A stretch of 26,981 bases of DNA from Anaerolineales bacterium UBA2181 (lineage in GTDB: Bacteria > Chloroflexota > Anaerolineae > Promineifilales > UBA4811), in NCBI GenBank assembly GCA_002328075.1, contig DCVT01000054.1, forward strand, positions 34,920 to 61,900, in the 5' to 3' direction. Positions 7,104-14,897 of this stretch are shown here, piece by piece (the first letter of the stretch is position 1; every line of letters starts with the position of its first letter). Made by a program: the position numbers and the translations under genes. A model generated the notes under the pieces. That model did not search any database. It was not told where the DNA came from and saw only the letters and a program-made list of their open reading frames with translations.

Positions 7104-7122
7104 CTAGTTCCGCTTTTTTTTT
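7104..7122 (-). promoter_or_regulatory. Putative -1 programmed frameshift site joining ChlI and VWA parts
   Basis: On the minus strand the last ATPase codons read GTA AAA AAA AAG CGG AAC TAG. This contains nine A then G, including the dnaX-type slippery heptamer A AAA AAG, with a stop two codons later. A -1 shift continues as GCG GAA CTA GCT and stays open through the whole VWA frame to 6148. The product would be 688 residues, the normal size for ChlD. No strong upstream SD-like stimulator or downstream stem is evident to me. RNA polymerase slippage on A9 is the alternative mechanism. Confidence 0.7.
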
Positions 7123-8213
7123 ACCGGTTCGGCTTCGGAGGCCCCGTTCTCTTGCAGCTCAGCGTCGGGTACGTACTCGGCGCGAGCGGCCTCCAGCTGG
7201 TTTTCCAGGTCGGCAACGTTGATCTGGGCCTTTTCAAACGGTTGTCGCTTGAGACGGTGCGGCACCGCCAGCTCCGTTGCCAGCAGTATGTCGCGGTCCT
7301 CGATGGCAGTCCGGCCTTCAAAGGCGGCGTGAGCGCGGGCGGCTTTGAGGATGACCAGGTCGGCGCGATGGCCGTCGACCCGCAGGCTGCTGGTCAGCGC
7401 CGCGATGGTGGCCAGGTCCTGGCGGGAGTATTGAACACCGTCCACCACCTGACGGGCGTTGGCTATCTCGGCCGAGAGCGCCCGATCGTACTCTGCCCAC
7501 TGCCGGTGAAAGCCGGCCGAATCCTCCTCGAACTCGATGTTCCGCTGCAGGATGGCCATCCGGTCGGCGATCCGGTGGAGTCCCTGGATGTCGACGCACA
7601 GCGAGAAGCGATCCAGCAATTGCGGCCGAAGGTCACCCTCTTCCGGGTTCATGGTGCCGACCAGGATGAAACGGGCCGGGTGGGAAAAGGAGATTCCCTC
7701 GCGTTCGACAACGTTGATCCCCATGGCAGCCGAGTCCAACAGGAGGTCCACCACATGATCATCCAGCAGGTTCACCTCGTCCACATACAGCAGACCGCGA
7801 TTGGCGGCCGCCAGAACACCGGGGTCAAAGCGCCGCTCCCCTTTCTGGATGGCCTTTTCGATGTCCAGGGTGCCGACCACGCGATCCTCGGTGGCGCTGA
7901 CCGGCAGGTCGATGAATGGGGTTTGCCGGATTTCGACCGTCAATTGTTCACCCGTTTCGATCCTGCTACGGCACTCGTCGCAAAAACGGTGGGGTTGCGC
8001 GGGGTCGCAATTGAAACGGCAGCCGTCAACCACCTCGATGTCCGGCAAAAGGGCTGCCAGTGCCCGGGCCGCAGTGGACTTGGCGGTCCCACGCTCGCCG
8101 CGGATCAGGACCCCGCCGATGCGTGGATTGATGGCGTTGAGGATGAGAGCGCGGGTCATGCGCTCCTGTCCCACCAAAGCGCTAAAAGGAAACACTGGTC
8201 CGTGGTTTGACAT
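7104..8213 (-). CDS. chlI: ChlI/BchI-type AAA+ chelatase ATPase (N-terminal part of a frameshifted ChlD)
   Basis: This 369-residue AAA+ ATPase has Walker A GERGTAKS (39-46), the Cys cluster C65, C69, C78, C81 typical of ChlI-like proteins, Walker B LLYVDEVNLL (D145, E146), sensor 1 GTMNPEEG (186-193) and an arginine-finger segment QLLDRF (R202). It drives metal insertion into a tetrapyrrole together with the VWA subunit and a large ChlH/CobN subunit, which is not in the window. Mg- versus Co-chelatase cannot be decided here; cobalamin synthesis is common in non-phototrophs. ATG 8213 has GGAG six bases upstream. The C-terminus is acidic and ends at the A9 frameshift run. First gene of a leftward unit with the HAD and DUF2085 genes. 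Confidence 0.92.
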   Translation of the reverse strand: MSNHGPVFPFSALVGQERMTRALILNAINPRIGGVLIRGERGTAKSTAARALAALLPDIEVVDGCRFNCDPAQPHRFCDECRSRIETGEQLTVEIRQTPFIDLPVSATEDRVVGTLDIEKAIQKGERRFDPGVLAAANRGLLYVDEVNLLDDHVVDLLLDSAAMGINVVEREGISFSHPARFILVGTMNPEEGDLRPQLLDRFSLCVDIQGLHRIADRMAILQRNIEFEEDSAGFHRQWAEYDRALSAEIANARQVVDGVQYSRQDLATIAALTSSLRVDGHRADLVILKAARAHAAFEGRTAIEDRDILLATELAVPHRLKRQPFEKAQINVADLENQLEAARAEYVPDAELQENGASEAEPVKKKRN

Positions 8214-8250
8214 GAATGCTCCGGTATGTGGTGTCGACCATTACACACGA

Positions 8251-8279
8251 ATTATACCCGAAAAATCGGCGTCTCTCAA
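8251..8279 (-). promoter_or_regulatory. Promoter of the chelatase operon
   Basis: On the minus strand TTGAGA (8279-8274), a 17-base spacer and a perfect TATAAT (8256-8251) form a near-consensus sigma70 promoter, 38 bases ahead of the ATG at 8213. It is back to back with the rightward promoter at 8341-8368. Confidence 0.75.
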
Positions 8280-8340
8280 ACTGCCAGGCGAGGGTTTCGG
8301 TCGGACGGACGCCGGCCGGGCACCCGGATCAGTCGACGGC

Positions 8341-8368
8341 TTGTCGGCCGGGTCGTTTGGGGTATCAT
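8341..8368 (+). promoter_or_regulatory. Promoter of the first glycosyltransferase operon, giving a near-leaderless mRNA
   Basis: TTGTCG (8341-8346), a 16-base spacer and TATCAT (8363-8368) match a sigma70 promoter. Transcription would start at about 8375, only one or two bases before ATG 8377, and there is no Shine-Dalgarno. The transcript would be leaderless or nearly so. Confidence 0.55.
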
Positions 8369-8376
8369 TGGCTGCC

Positions 8377-10359
8377 ATGGAAACGGTGGTCACCAGGAGA
8401 GGGCCGTGGGCGATGCTGCTGGTGCTGGTGCTGGTGGCTGCAGCGCTCCGTTTCCTATGGTTGGATCAGATCCCTCCTGGGTGGCGCGACGACGAGCTGA
8501 TCGAATCGCTGGTGATCTCACAAAAGGTACTGGACGGGGAGTGGGCATTCTACTACCCGGATGCGTCCGGCCACGAGGCGCTGTACCATGTCCTGAATGC
8601 CGCATTTCTGGCCTTGTTTGGCCCAGGCGCGGTCGGAATCCGCTGGCTTTCGGCCGGCCTGGGCGTGTTTTCCGTGGCATTGACGGTGGCAGTGGGGCGC
8701 CAACTCTTTGGCGGCCATGTTGGGCTGTTGGCGGGCGTCGGGCTCGCCTGTAGTTTCTGGTCTCTTATGTACAGCCGGATCGGGCTGCGCCATGTCAGTG
8801 TACTGCCCTTCATGTTGGCGGCCTGGGCCTTTTTCTGGTTGGGGGTTCGGGGTGTGGGTGATGCTTGCCGTCGGCCGCGGGTCTCGTTGCTGATCCGGTT
8901 TGCTCTGGCTGGCGTGTCGCTCGGCGTGGGCCTCTATACCTATTTCGCCGCCCGTGGTGTGCCGATTGTGCTGGTGGCTATGCTGGTCTATTGGGCGGTG
9001 TGGGACCGGCGCCGATGGCGGCGGCATGTCGGCGGCGTGTTGCTTGCCTTGGCGGTGACGGTAGTGATGGCGATTCCGCTGGTCGTATCGGTGGCCCGAC
9101 TGCCGGCCATGGTCGGGAGGGTGGAAGAGGTGGCTTTGCCCCTGACCGAGGCCATGCAGGGCGACCTGACTTTGATGTTGCACCATGTCGGGCAGACCGT
9201 TTCGATGTTCTGGGCGACCGGCGACGGTGAATGGCTGTACAATCTGCCCGACCGGCCGGTGCTCAATCCCATCGGCGCCGCCTGGTTGTTTGCCGGATTG
9301 GCGTTGTGTGTGGCGCGGGCGCTCAAGCTGCGCGGCGAGCGTGACCGGGGCGAGTGCGCGTTTTTGGTGTCGTGGTTCGTGATCGGCCTGGTTCCCGGGT
9401 TCCTGAGTCTTCCGCCCGCCAGTCTTGGCCACACCATCGTGGCGCAACCGGCGACGTATCTCCTGATGGCCGTGGCAATGGACGCCGGGTGGCGCGCGGC
9501 GCGGCACCGTTGGCCTCGCTGGTCATGGGTTGTGTTCGCTTTGGCGGTGGTCTCCATCGCGACCAACGCCGGCCGGGACCTGAATGACTATTTTCGGGTG
9601 TGGCCAGAAAAGGGCATGGTTCGTTTTCTGTACCGCGCTGATTATCATGACCTGGCCGGCTATCTGAACGCACGGCCGGATGTGGAATCGGTGTCGGTAT
9701 CCAGTGCATTGGCCGGGCCCTGGGATCGGCAGGCGCTGGAAATCGACCTGAACCGTGCGGTGCAATCACGTTGGTTCGATCCACGCCGTGCCCTGCTCAT
9801 CCCGGGCCAGGGTGGATACGTAGCCTTGACGAGCTTTCCGCCCTTGGCGGAGGAGCTGGTCCCCCTGTTCGATTCGGTCGCCACCCCCGTGGTCCGTGTG
9901 CGCGGTTTTCAGTTGTACGCTGTGCAGCCGCGGCTGCTTTCGTCAGGCGGCGTCTCGGCGGCCACCCCCGCTCGGTTTGCCAATGGGCTCGTCCTGGCTT
10001 TTGCATCGGCCGGCGACGCCCACTTGACTACTGCCTGGCAGGCAGAGACCGCACCGACCGGTCTGCCCGCCTTTAGGTTGGTGAGCAACCCGCCGCCACC
10101 AGGTGTGGATACCAGACCGCGGCTGGCGGTGTTCTGCCATCTCTTGAACGGCGAGGGTTCTGCAACCGCGGTTGACGATGGGCTGTGGGTCGATCCGTAC
10201 ACGCTGCAAGCCGGCGACTCGTGGGTTCAGATACACCTCTTGGGTGAGACGCTGGCTGGTCGGGCCGTCGCCCTTGGGCTGTATGACCCGGTCACCGAAC
10301 TGCGGGTTCCGCTCGACGGTGGTCAGGATTACGTTCTGGTGCTGGTGGGAACCCCATGA
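8377..10359 (+). CDS. Type A GT-C glycosyltransferase with C-terminal extracytoplasmic modules
   Basis: This 660-residue integral membrane protein resembles GT39/GT83 (ArnT/PMT-like) enzymes, which move a sugar from a polyprenyl-phosphate donor to an acceptor outside the membrane. After the first membrane segment (12-28) comes IPPGWRDDELIES with the acidic loop D38-D39-E40, expected to hold the catalytic Asp. About ten further hydrophobic segments run to about residue 400. The type A motif FWATGDGEWLYNLPDRP includes NLPDRP at 289-294. Two C-terminal modules follow: RWFDPRRALLIPG (from 465) and the beta-rich FCHLL...DDGLWVDP...GDSWVQ...LGLYD domain (about 525-650). The start is the ATG right behind the promoter; its stop overlaps the next ATG by 4 bases. 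Donor and acceptor are unknown. Confidence 0.85.
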   Translation: METVVTRRGPWAMLLVLVLVAAALRFLWLDQIPPGWRDDELIESLVISQKVLDGEWAFYYPDASGHEALYHVLNAAFLALFGPGAVGIRWLSAGLGVFSVALTVAVGRQLFGGHVGLLAGVGLACSFWSLMYSRIGLRHVSVLPFMLAAWAFFWLGVRGVGDACRRPRVSLLIRFALAGVSLGVGLYTYFAARGVPIVLVAMLVYWAVWDRRRWRRHVGGVLLALAVTVVMAIPLVVSVARLPAMVGRVEEVALPLTEAMQGDLTLMLHHVGQTVSMFWATGDGEWLYNLPDRPVLNPIGAAWLFAGLALCVARALKLRGERDRGECAFLVSWFVIGLVPGFLSLPPASLGHTIVAQPATYLLMAVAMDAGWRAARHRWPRWSWVVFALAVVSIATNAGRDLNDYFRVWPEKGMVRFLYRADYHDLAGYLNARPDVESVSVSSALAGPWDRQALEIDLNRAVQSRWFDPRRALLIPGQGGYVALTSFPPLAEELVPLFDSVATPVVRVRGFQLYAVQPRLLSSGGVSAATPARFANGLVLAFASAGDAHLTTAWQAETAPTGLPAFRLVSNPPPPGVDTRPRLAVFCHLLNGEGSATAVDDGLWVDPYTLQAGDSWVQIHLLGETLAGRAVALGLYDPVTELRVPLDGGQDYVLVLVGTP

Positions 10360-12260
10360 GCCGTTCTCGGTGGGTTCTGTTGGTTATCCTGCTGGTGGGC
10401 GCCGCCCTGCGATTGGTGGGCCTGGACGGCCTGCCGCCGGGTCTGCAGCATGACGAGGTAGCGCACTGGCTGATCAACCAGGGCATTCTGGCCGGCCGGC
10501 ATGGGGTCTATTTCGAGGAGGCCTACGGGCATGAGGCCGGATTCCACTACATCCAGGCGGCGTTTTCGGCGCTGGTTGGTGACCACGCGCTGGGCCTCCG
10601 ACTGCCTTCGGCTTACGCGGGGATCCTGGTAGTGTCGGTTGGGTATGCGCTGGCGAAAAAGCTGTTTAGTGAGCGCGTGGCGCTTGTCAACGCTGCGTTG
10701 GTGGCAGTGCTCTTTTGGCCGATCTTTTTCAGCCGGCTGGCAGTGCGAGCCATCGCGTTGCCGCTGTTGTCCGGGGCGGCTGCTTACCTGTTGTGGCGTG
10801 GGCTCGAAACGGGTAAGGTTGCGTGTGACACCCGTTCGGTGGGGTGGCGGTGGCTCGCCGGGGCGGGCGTGGTGGCCGGCCTATGTCTACATACTTACAT
10901 GGCCGCGCGGGCCGTTCCTCTCATTGTTGTCCTGTTTGTAGCGTACCTGGCGCTGGTGGATCCGCGGCGGGTGCGACACCATTGGCGCGGTCTCGTGCTC
11001 ATGATCGGGCTGATGGCTCTGGTGGCAGCGCCGCTGGTTGGATGGCTTTTGGCGCATCCTGGCGCCGAGCACCGCATCGGGGAGGTGGACCGGCCGTTGG
11101 ACTCGCTGCTGGCCGGCGACCCCTTGCCGGTGGTGGAAAACGGCGCCAAGCTGCTCGGCTTTTTCGGTTGGCGTGGCGACCCTTTGGTCCGGCAAAACCT
11201 TCCCAATCGGCCGGTGTACGGTCCGATAGGCGCGGTCCTCTTCTATGTTGGCCTGTTGATGGCCGCCTGGCGTTGGCGGCGACCGGAGAACGCGTTCGTG
11301 CTGATATGGTTGGCGGGCTCGGTCGTGCCGAGCCTGGTAACGGTGGACGCCCCCAGTTCGATTCGATGCATCAATGCGCTGCCGCTCCTGGGCGTTCCGG
11401 TTGGGCTGACTCTGGACGAGGTCGCCTCCCGGCTGTCCAGGCTGGCAAACGGTCTCCGCTGGCGCCGGGTGCAGGACCGGGCGACTGCAATCTGGGTAAC
11501 GGTTGTGCTGGTAACCACGATCCTGGCGGCTCAGGCCTGGCGGCAGGAGCCGGAGGTGCACTTTGTCTGGCAGACAGCGCTGAAGGAGGCGGCTGCCTAC
11601 CTTGACAAATCAGACATAGCCGGGCCGGTGGTGGTGGCTGGCTGGACACCGGACTCGATGGACCCACCCACCATGGAGTTGTACCTGAGAAGGTCGGATT
11701 TGGTGCTGCGCTACGTAAACCCGATGCAAGCGCTGCTCTTTCCGGCCGGCGGCGGCACCCTCATACGGCCGGCAATTCTGCCGGTGGAGCCGGCGTTGGA
11801 GGCAGACCTGGTAGACCTGGGGACCGTGCTCAGTTCAGATCAGGCGTTCTCTGCATACCGTCTGGCCAACGTGGTCACGTTGCCGGTGACGGAGCGTGCA
11901 TACGTGCGTTTTGATTCCGGAGTCAGTTACCTGGGTCATCGCCTGGCATGGGATGGTGCCGGGTTTGGTCTGGTGTCGTATTGGCAGGCGGATGGTCCCC
12001 TTGCCGATTCGGTGCAGTTTTTTGTGCATCTCTTTGATTCCGCCGGAAATCCGGTCGGTCAGCACGACGGTCTGGGCGCGCCCGCCCGACATTGGCAGAG
12101 CGGAGACGTCATTGCGCAAGCACATCGGCTCAGCGTGCCACCCGGCGTCTACGAGGCGCGCCTGGGCCTTTATGATCGGGCCACGCTTGTGCGAAGCACC
12201 TATACGGTTGGCGGTGTGACCCTGGATTCAGTGGACATTGGTCAGGTGATTGTCCCATGA
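10356..12260 (+). CDS. Type A GT-C glycosyltransferase with C-terminal extracytoplasmic modules
   Basis: This protein has 634 residues. TM1 (6-23) is followed by the LPPGLQHDEVAHW loop with D33-E34, then GILAGRHGVYF and YGHEAGFHYIQAAF, a layout almost repeated in the gene at 14884. A second signature, GWRGDPLVRQNLPNRP (NLPNRP at 281-286), and a VDAPSSIRCINALPLL segment confirm type A. The core ends near residue 400. The C-terminal part holds a diverged RWFDP-like module (LRYVNPMQALLFPAGG, from about 450) and the FVHLF...HDGLGAPARHWQSGDV...GLYD domain (about 520-620). It is coupled by ATGA overlaps to both the preceding glycosyltransferase and the following flippase-like gene, so all three are likely made together. 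Specific sugar and acceptor unknown. Confidence 0.85.
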   Translation: MSRSRWVLLVILLVGAALRLVGLDGLPPGLQHDEVAHWLINQGILAGRHGVYFEEAYGHEAGFHYIQAAFSALVGDHALGLRLPSAYAGILVVSVGYALAKKLFSERVALVNAALVAVLFWPIFFSRLAVRAIALPLLSGAAAYLLWRGLETGKVACDTRSVGWRWLAGAGVVAGLCLHTYMAARAVPLIVVLFVAYLALVDPRRVRHHWRGLVLMIGLMALVAAPLVGWLLAHPGAEHRIGEVDRPLDSLLAGDPLPVVENGAKLLGFFGWRGDPLVRQNLPNRPVYGPIGAVLFYVGLLMAAWRWRRPENAFVLIWLAGSVVPSLVTVDAPSSIRCINALPLLGVPVGLTLDEVASRLSRLANGLRWRRVQDRATAIWVTVVLVTTILAAQAWRQEPEVHFVWQTALKEAAAYLDKSDIAGPVVVAGWTPDSMDPPTMELYLRRSDLVLRYVNPMQALLFPAGGGTLIRPAILPVEPALEADLVDLGTVLSSDQAFSAYRLANVVTLPVTERAYVRFDSGVSYLGHRLAWDGAGFGLVSYWQADGPLADSVQFFVHLFDSAGNPVGQHDGLGAPARHWQSGDVIAQAHRLSVPPGVYEARLGLYDRATLVRSTYTVGGVTLDSVDIGQVIVP

Positions 12261-13240
12261 GCCGTCGCGCTTGGATGACTAATCTCGCCAAGGTGGTGGT
12301 CAGCCTGGCCGCACTGGCGTGGGTGCTGACCCAGATCCCGTTTGGTCGGGTCTGGCAGGCCGTGCAGGGAGCTAATTGGTGGCTGCTGTTGGCCGTGTAC
12401 GTCATGTTCGTGGTCAGCCTGGCCGTGCGAGCCGTGCGTTGGCTGATTCTGGTGCGAGCGCTGGGTTCGGATGTTCGCCTTGGCCGGCTGGTGGAGCTCT
12501 ACTTTGTGGGGAGCTTTTTCAACAGCTTTCTTCCCAGCGGTTTTGGGGGGGACGTTGTCCGGGCGGCGGAGGTGACGCGGGATATGGATTCGGGTATGGC
12601 CGTGGGTACGGTCGTGGTTGACCGATTGACCGGCCTGCTTGTGCTGTTCGTGATGGCCCTGATCTCACTGCCGGTGGCAGCCAGGGAGCTCCCCAGAGTG
12701 GTCGTGGTTTCCCTGGGCGCTCTGGCGGCGCTGGGGCTGGCATTTGGCGGGTTGCTGCTGCATGGCAGCCTGCTTGACCGCGTAGGCCGGCTGGTCGACC
12801 GATGGTTGCCGACGAACGTCGCCCGGCTGGTCTCGCCGACCGGCGACGGTCCTGTTGGGCGGATCCAACGGGCGGTGACCGGTTGCGGCCGGCGCGCGGT
12901 GGCGGGGGCCTTGGCGGTATCGGTGGTGTTTAACGTGATGCTGATCTTCTGGTGGCTGCTGACCGGCCTGGCCATCGGAATCGATCTGCCGGCGTGGGCC
13001 TACATGACCTTTGTTCCGGTGTTGTCGCTGTCACTCATGGTGCCGTCCATAGGCGGTTTGGGAGTTCGTGAGGGTTTGGCATCCGTCTTGTTTGCCAGCG
13101 CCGGTGTGGCAGAGGAAAAGGGGGTCGCGCTGTCGTTGATCCTCTTTTTCGTCAATCGGGCCACGGGCGTTGTCGGCGGCGCCGTGTACCTGGCGGCGAC
13201 TGCACGGGACCTGAAAAGGCATCAACGTGATCAGGCGTAG
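12257..13240 (+). CDS. LPG-synthase-TM / AglD-like flippase-domain membrane protein (YbhN/UPF0104 type)
   Basis: This 327-residue protein has about eight membrane segments and the family's signature blocks: RAVRWLILVRALG (58-70), FVGSFFNSFLPSGFGGDVVRA (83-103) and PSIGGLGVREG near residue 265. Relatives include the membrane domain of MprF, which flips lysyl-phosphatidylglycerol, and archaeal AglD, used in glycan assembly; many bacterial members are uncharacterised. Its place between glycosyltransferases suggests movement of lipid-linked sugars or lipid substrates across the membrane. It overlaps the upstream stop by 4 bases and the downstream GTG start by 14 bases. Family is confident; transported substrate is inference. 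Confidence 0.88.
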   Translation: MSRRAWMTNLAKVVVSLAALAWVLTQIPFGRVWQAVQGANWWLLLAVYVMFVVSLAVRAVRWLILVRALGSDVRLGRLVELYFVGSFFNSFLPSGFGGDVVRAAEVTRDMDSGMAVGTVVVDRLTGLLVLFVMALISLPVAARELPRVVVVSLGALAALGLAFGGLLLHGSLLDRVGRLVDRWLPTNVARLVSPTGDGPVGRIQRAVTGCGRRAVAGALAVSVVFNVMLIFWWLLTGLAIGIDLPAWAYMTFVPVLSLSLMVPSIGGLGVREGLASVLFASAGVAEEKGVALSLILFFVNRATGVVGGAVYLAATARDLKRHQRDQA

Positions 13241-14897
13241 CCTGCCGATCTTGTTGCTGTTGGCGTTCTTTGGCCTGGCCATGTCGAGCCTGACGGGCGA
13301 CTCGCCCACCATGGACGAGCAGAACCACATTGCCCGCGGATTGGCGTTTCTGCGCACGGGCGATCCACGGTTGAGCGTCGAGCACCCGCCGCTGATCAAT
13401 GTGCTGGCAGCGCTCCCCTTGCTGACGGAGTCGGTGACGCTTCCGGTCGATGACTGGTCGTGGGAGGCAGCCGAGTGGTATCGATTTGCCGACCTGCTGC
13501 TGTGGCACTCGCAGAACGATGCCGACCGGATGGTGTTTCTGGCGCGCCTTCCCATCCTCTGGCTCAGTCTGCTGCTGGGCGCCTCTCTCTTTCGGCTCAC
13601 GCGGGCGTGGTTTCCAGCGGCCGTCGACCGGCGGTGGGTAGACCCTGCGCTGGTAGCATTGATGTTGTTCGTGTTCGATCCGAACCTGATGGCGCACAGC
13701 CGGTATGTGACCACCGATCTGGGTGCGGCCGCCCTGGTGTTCTGGTCATCCGCCGCTCTATGGTGGGCGGTTGGACGAAGGTTCTCGCTGCCGGCCGTGG
13801 TTGGTGCCGGGGCGGTCTACGGCCTGGCGTTGAGCGCCAAGCTGTCAACGCTGGTGTTTGGGCCGATGCTGGCCCTCCTGGGGCTGGTGGCGCTGCTGAG
13901 TCGCTGGCGCGCTGAACCCCTTTATGTGCGCCGCGTGTTGTTGCGGTTTTGCGTTGCCTACCCGGTGGCTGCCCTCTTGGTGGTCTGGGCGGTCTTTGCT
14001 TTTGACTGGGGGCCGGTTTCGGCCGGTGGGCTTGCCGTGCCGATGCCGGTGTTCTGGCGTGGAGTACAGGCCATCCTGGACCAGAGCGGCGGCGGGCGAC
14101 CGGGATTCCTGCTGGGACGTTTCTCGACCGAGGGCTTTGCGGCTTACTTTATCATTGCGCTGGGGGTCAAGACACCGCTGGCTACGCTGGGGCTGTTGGG
14201 TTGGGCCGCGGCTCGGCTGGGCCGGCGGATGGTTCGCGGTGATGGGCCCGGGGCCAGATCCCATGTGGGCGTGTCGCTCTGGTTGGTGCTGCCCGCGTTA
14301 GGGTATCTGGCGGTGAGCTCCCAGTCGGCCGTCAACCTGGGCTATCGGCACCTGTTGCCGATGCTGCCGCTGCTCTTTGCCTTTGGCGCCGGCCAATTTG
14401 CCGACCTGGATCTGGCCGGCACCGTTGGGTGGGCGGGCCGGCTGGCCCTGGGGGGGCTCCTGGTGTGGGTGGTCGGGGCGAACCTGAGCATCTTTCCGCA
14501 CTATCTCAGCTATTTCAACGAGGTGGTGGGCCCGGGCAACGGCTACCGGGTGCTGGTGGACAGCAACATCGATTGGGGTCAGGATCTGAAGCGGTTGCGT
14601 CATTGGATGCAAAGCGAGGGCCAGTCTCGGGTCAAGCTGGCGTGGTTTGGCAGCGCGCCGCCGCAGTACTATGGCGTCGACTATGATCCGCTGCCCGGAC
14701 TGCCGCACCACTTTGATCTGTGGGAAAACCCACCCTTCAATCCGGCCGAGCCTGGACCGGGCACCTATGCGATCAGTGTGAGCATGCTGCAAGAGCTGCA
14801 CCGGCGGGACGAGGACAAGACGGTTTTTGCCTGGTTCCGTGCAAGGAAACCGGACGACCGGGTAGGGTATTCGGTTCTGATCTATGAAGTCCCGTGA
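13227..14897 (+). CDS. Type B GT-C glycosyltransferase, short form without C-terminal modules
   Basis: This 556-residue protein starts at GTG 13227 inside the end of the flippase-like gene, preceded by an AAAAGG ribosome-binding site. After TM1 (6-22) comes DSPTMDEQNHIARG with D30-E31, then EHPPLIN (H53). This differs from the PPG..DE loop of type A and marks a second subfamily. Further marks are DPNLMAHSRYVTTDLG, NLGYRHLLPMLPLL (372-380) and the extracytoplasmic DSNIDWGQDLKRLRHWM (445 onward) with YYGVDY and PGTYAISVS. It ends in SVLIYEVP, just where its two type B relatives continue into the RWFDP and beta modules, so it may show the ancestral or trimmed architecture. It overlaps the next gene by 14 bases. 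Confidence 0.85.
   Translation: MIRRSLPILLLLAFFGLAMSSLTGDSPTMDEQNHIARGLAFLRTGDPRLSVEHPPLINVLAALPLLTESVTLPVDDWSWEAAEWYRFADLLLWHSQNDADRMVFLARLPILWLSLLLGASLFRLTRAWFPAAVDRRWVDPALVALMLFVFDPNLMAHSRYVTTDLGAAALVFWSSAALWWAVGRRFSLPAVVGAGAVYGLALSAKLSTLVFGPMLALLGLVALLSRWRAEPLYVRRVLLRFCVAYPVAALLVVWAVFAFDWGPVSAGGLAVPMPVFWRGVQAILDQSGGGRPGFLLGRFSTEGFAAYFIIALGVKTPLATLGLLGWAAARLGRRMVRGDGPGARSHVGVSLWLVLPALGYLAVSSQSAVNLGYRHLLPMLPLLFAFGAGQFADLDLAGTVGWAGRLALGGLLVWVVGANLSIFPHYLSYFNEVVGPGNGYRVLVDSNIDWGQDLKRLRHWMQSEGQSRVKLAWFGSAPPQYYGVDYDPLPGLPHHFDLWENPPFNPAEPGPGTYAISVSMLQELHRRDEDKTVFAWFRARKPDDRVGYSVLIYEVP

Noticed and set aside
7113..7122. The A9 run as a sequencing or assembly indel that split a single chlD gene
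   Set aside because: Not excluded, but a canonical slippery heptamer, an immediate stop and the known occurrence of frameshifted chlD genes make a real signal more likely.
7152..8210. Rightward open frame of 352 codons across the ChlI-like gene
   Set aside because: It is the antisense of an intact AAA+ ATPase with all motifs and has no domain of its own.
7801..8376. Possible N-terminal extension of the first glycosyltransferase into the chelatase gene
   Set aside because: The segment is Ser/Arg-rich shadow coding, while ATG 8377 lies right behind a promoter and starts a normal first membrane segment.
8518..9507. Long open frame antisense to the first glycosyltransferase
   Set aside because: It is His/Gln/Arg/Pro-rich, has no recognisable domain and mirrors a clear coding frame; GC-rich DNA commonly gives such shadows.
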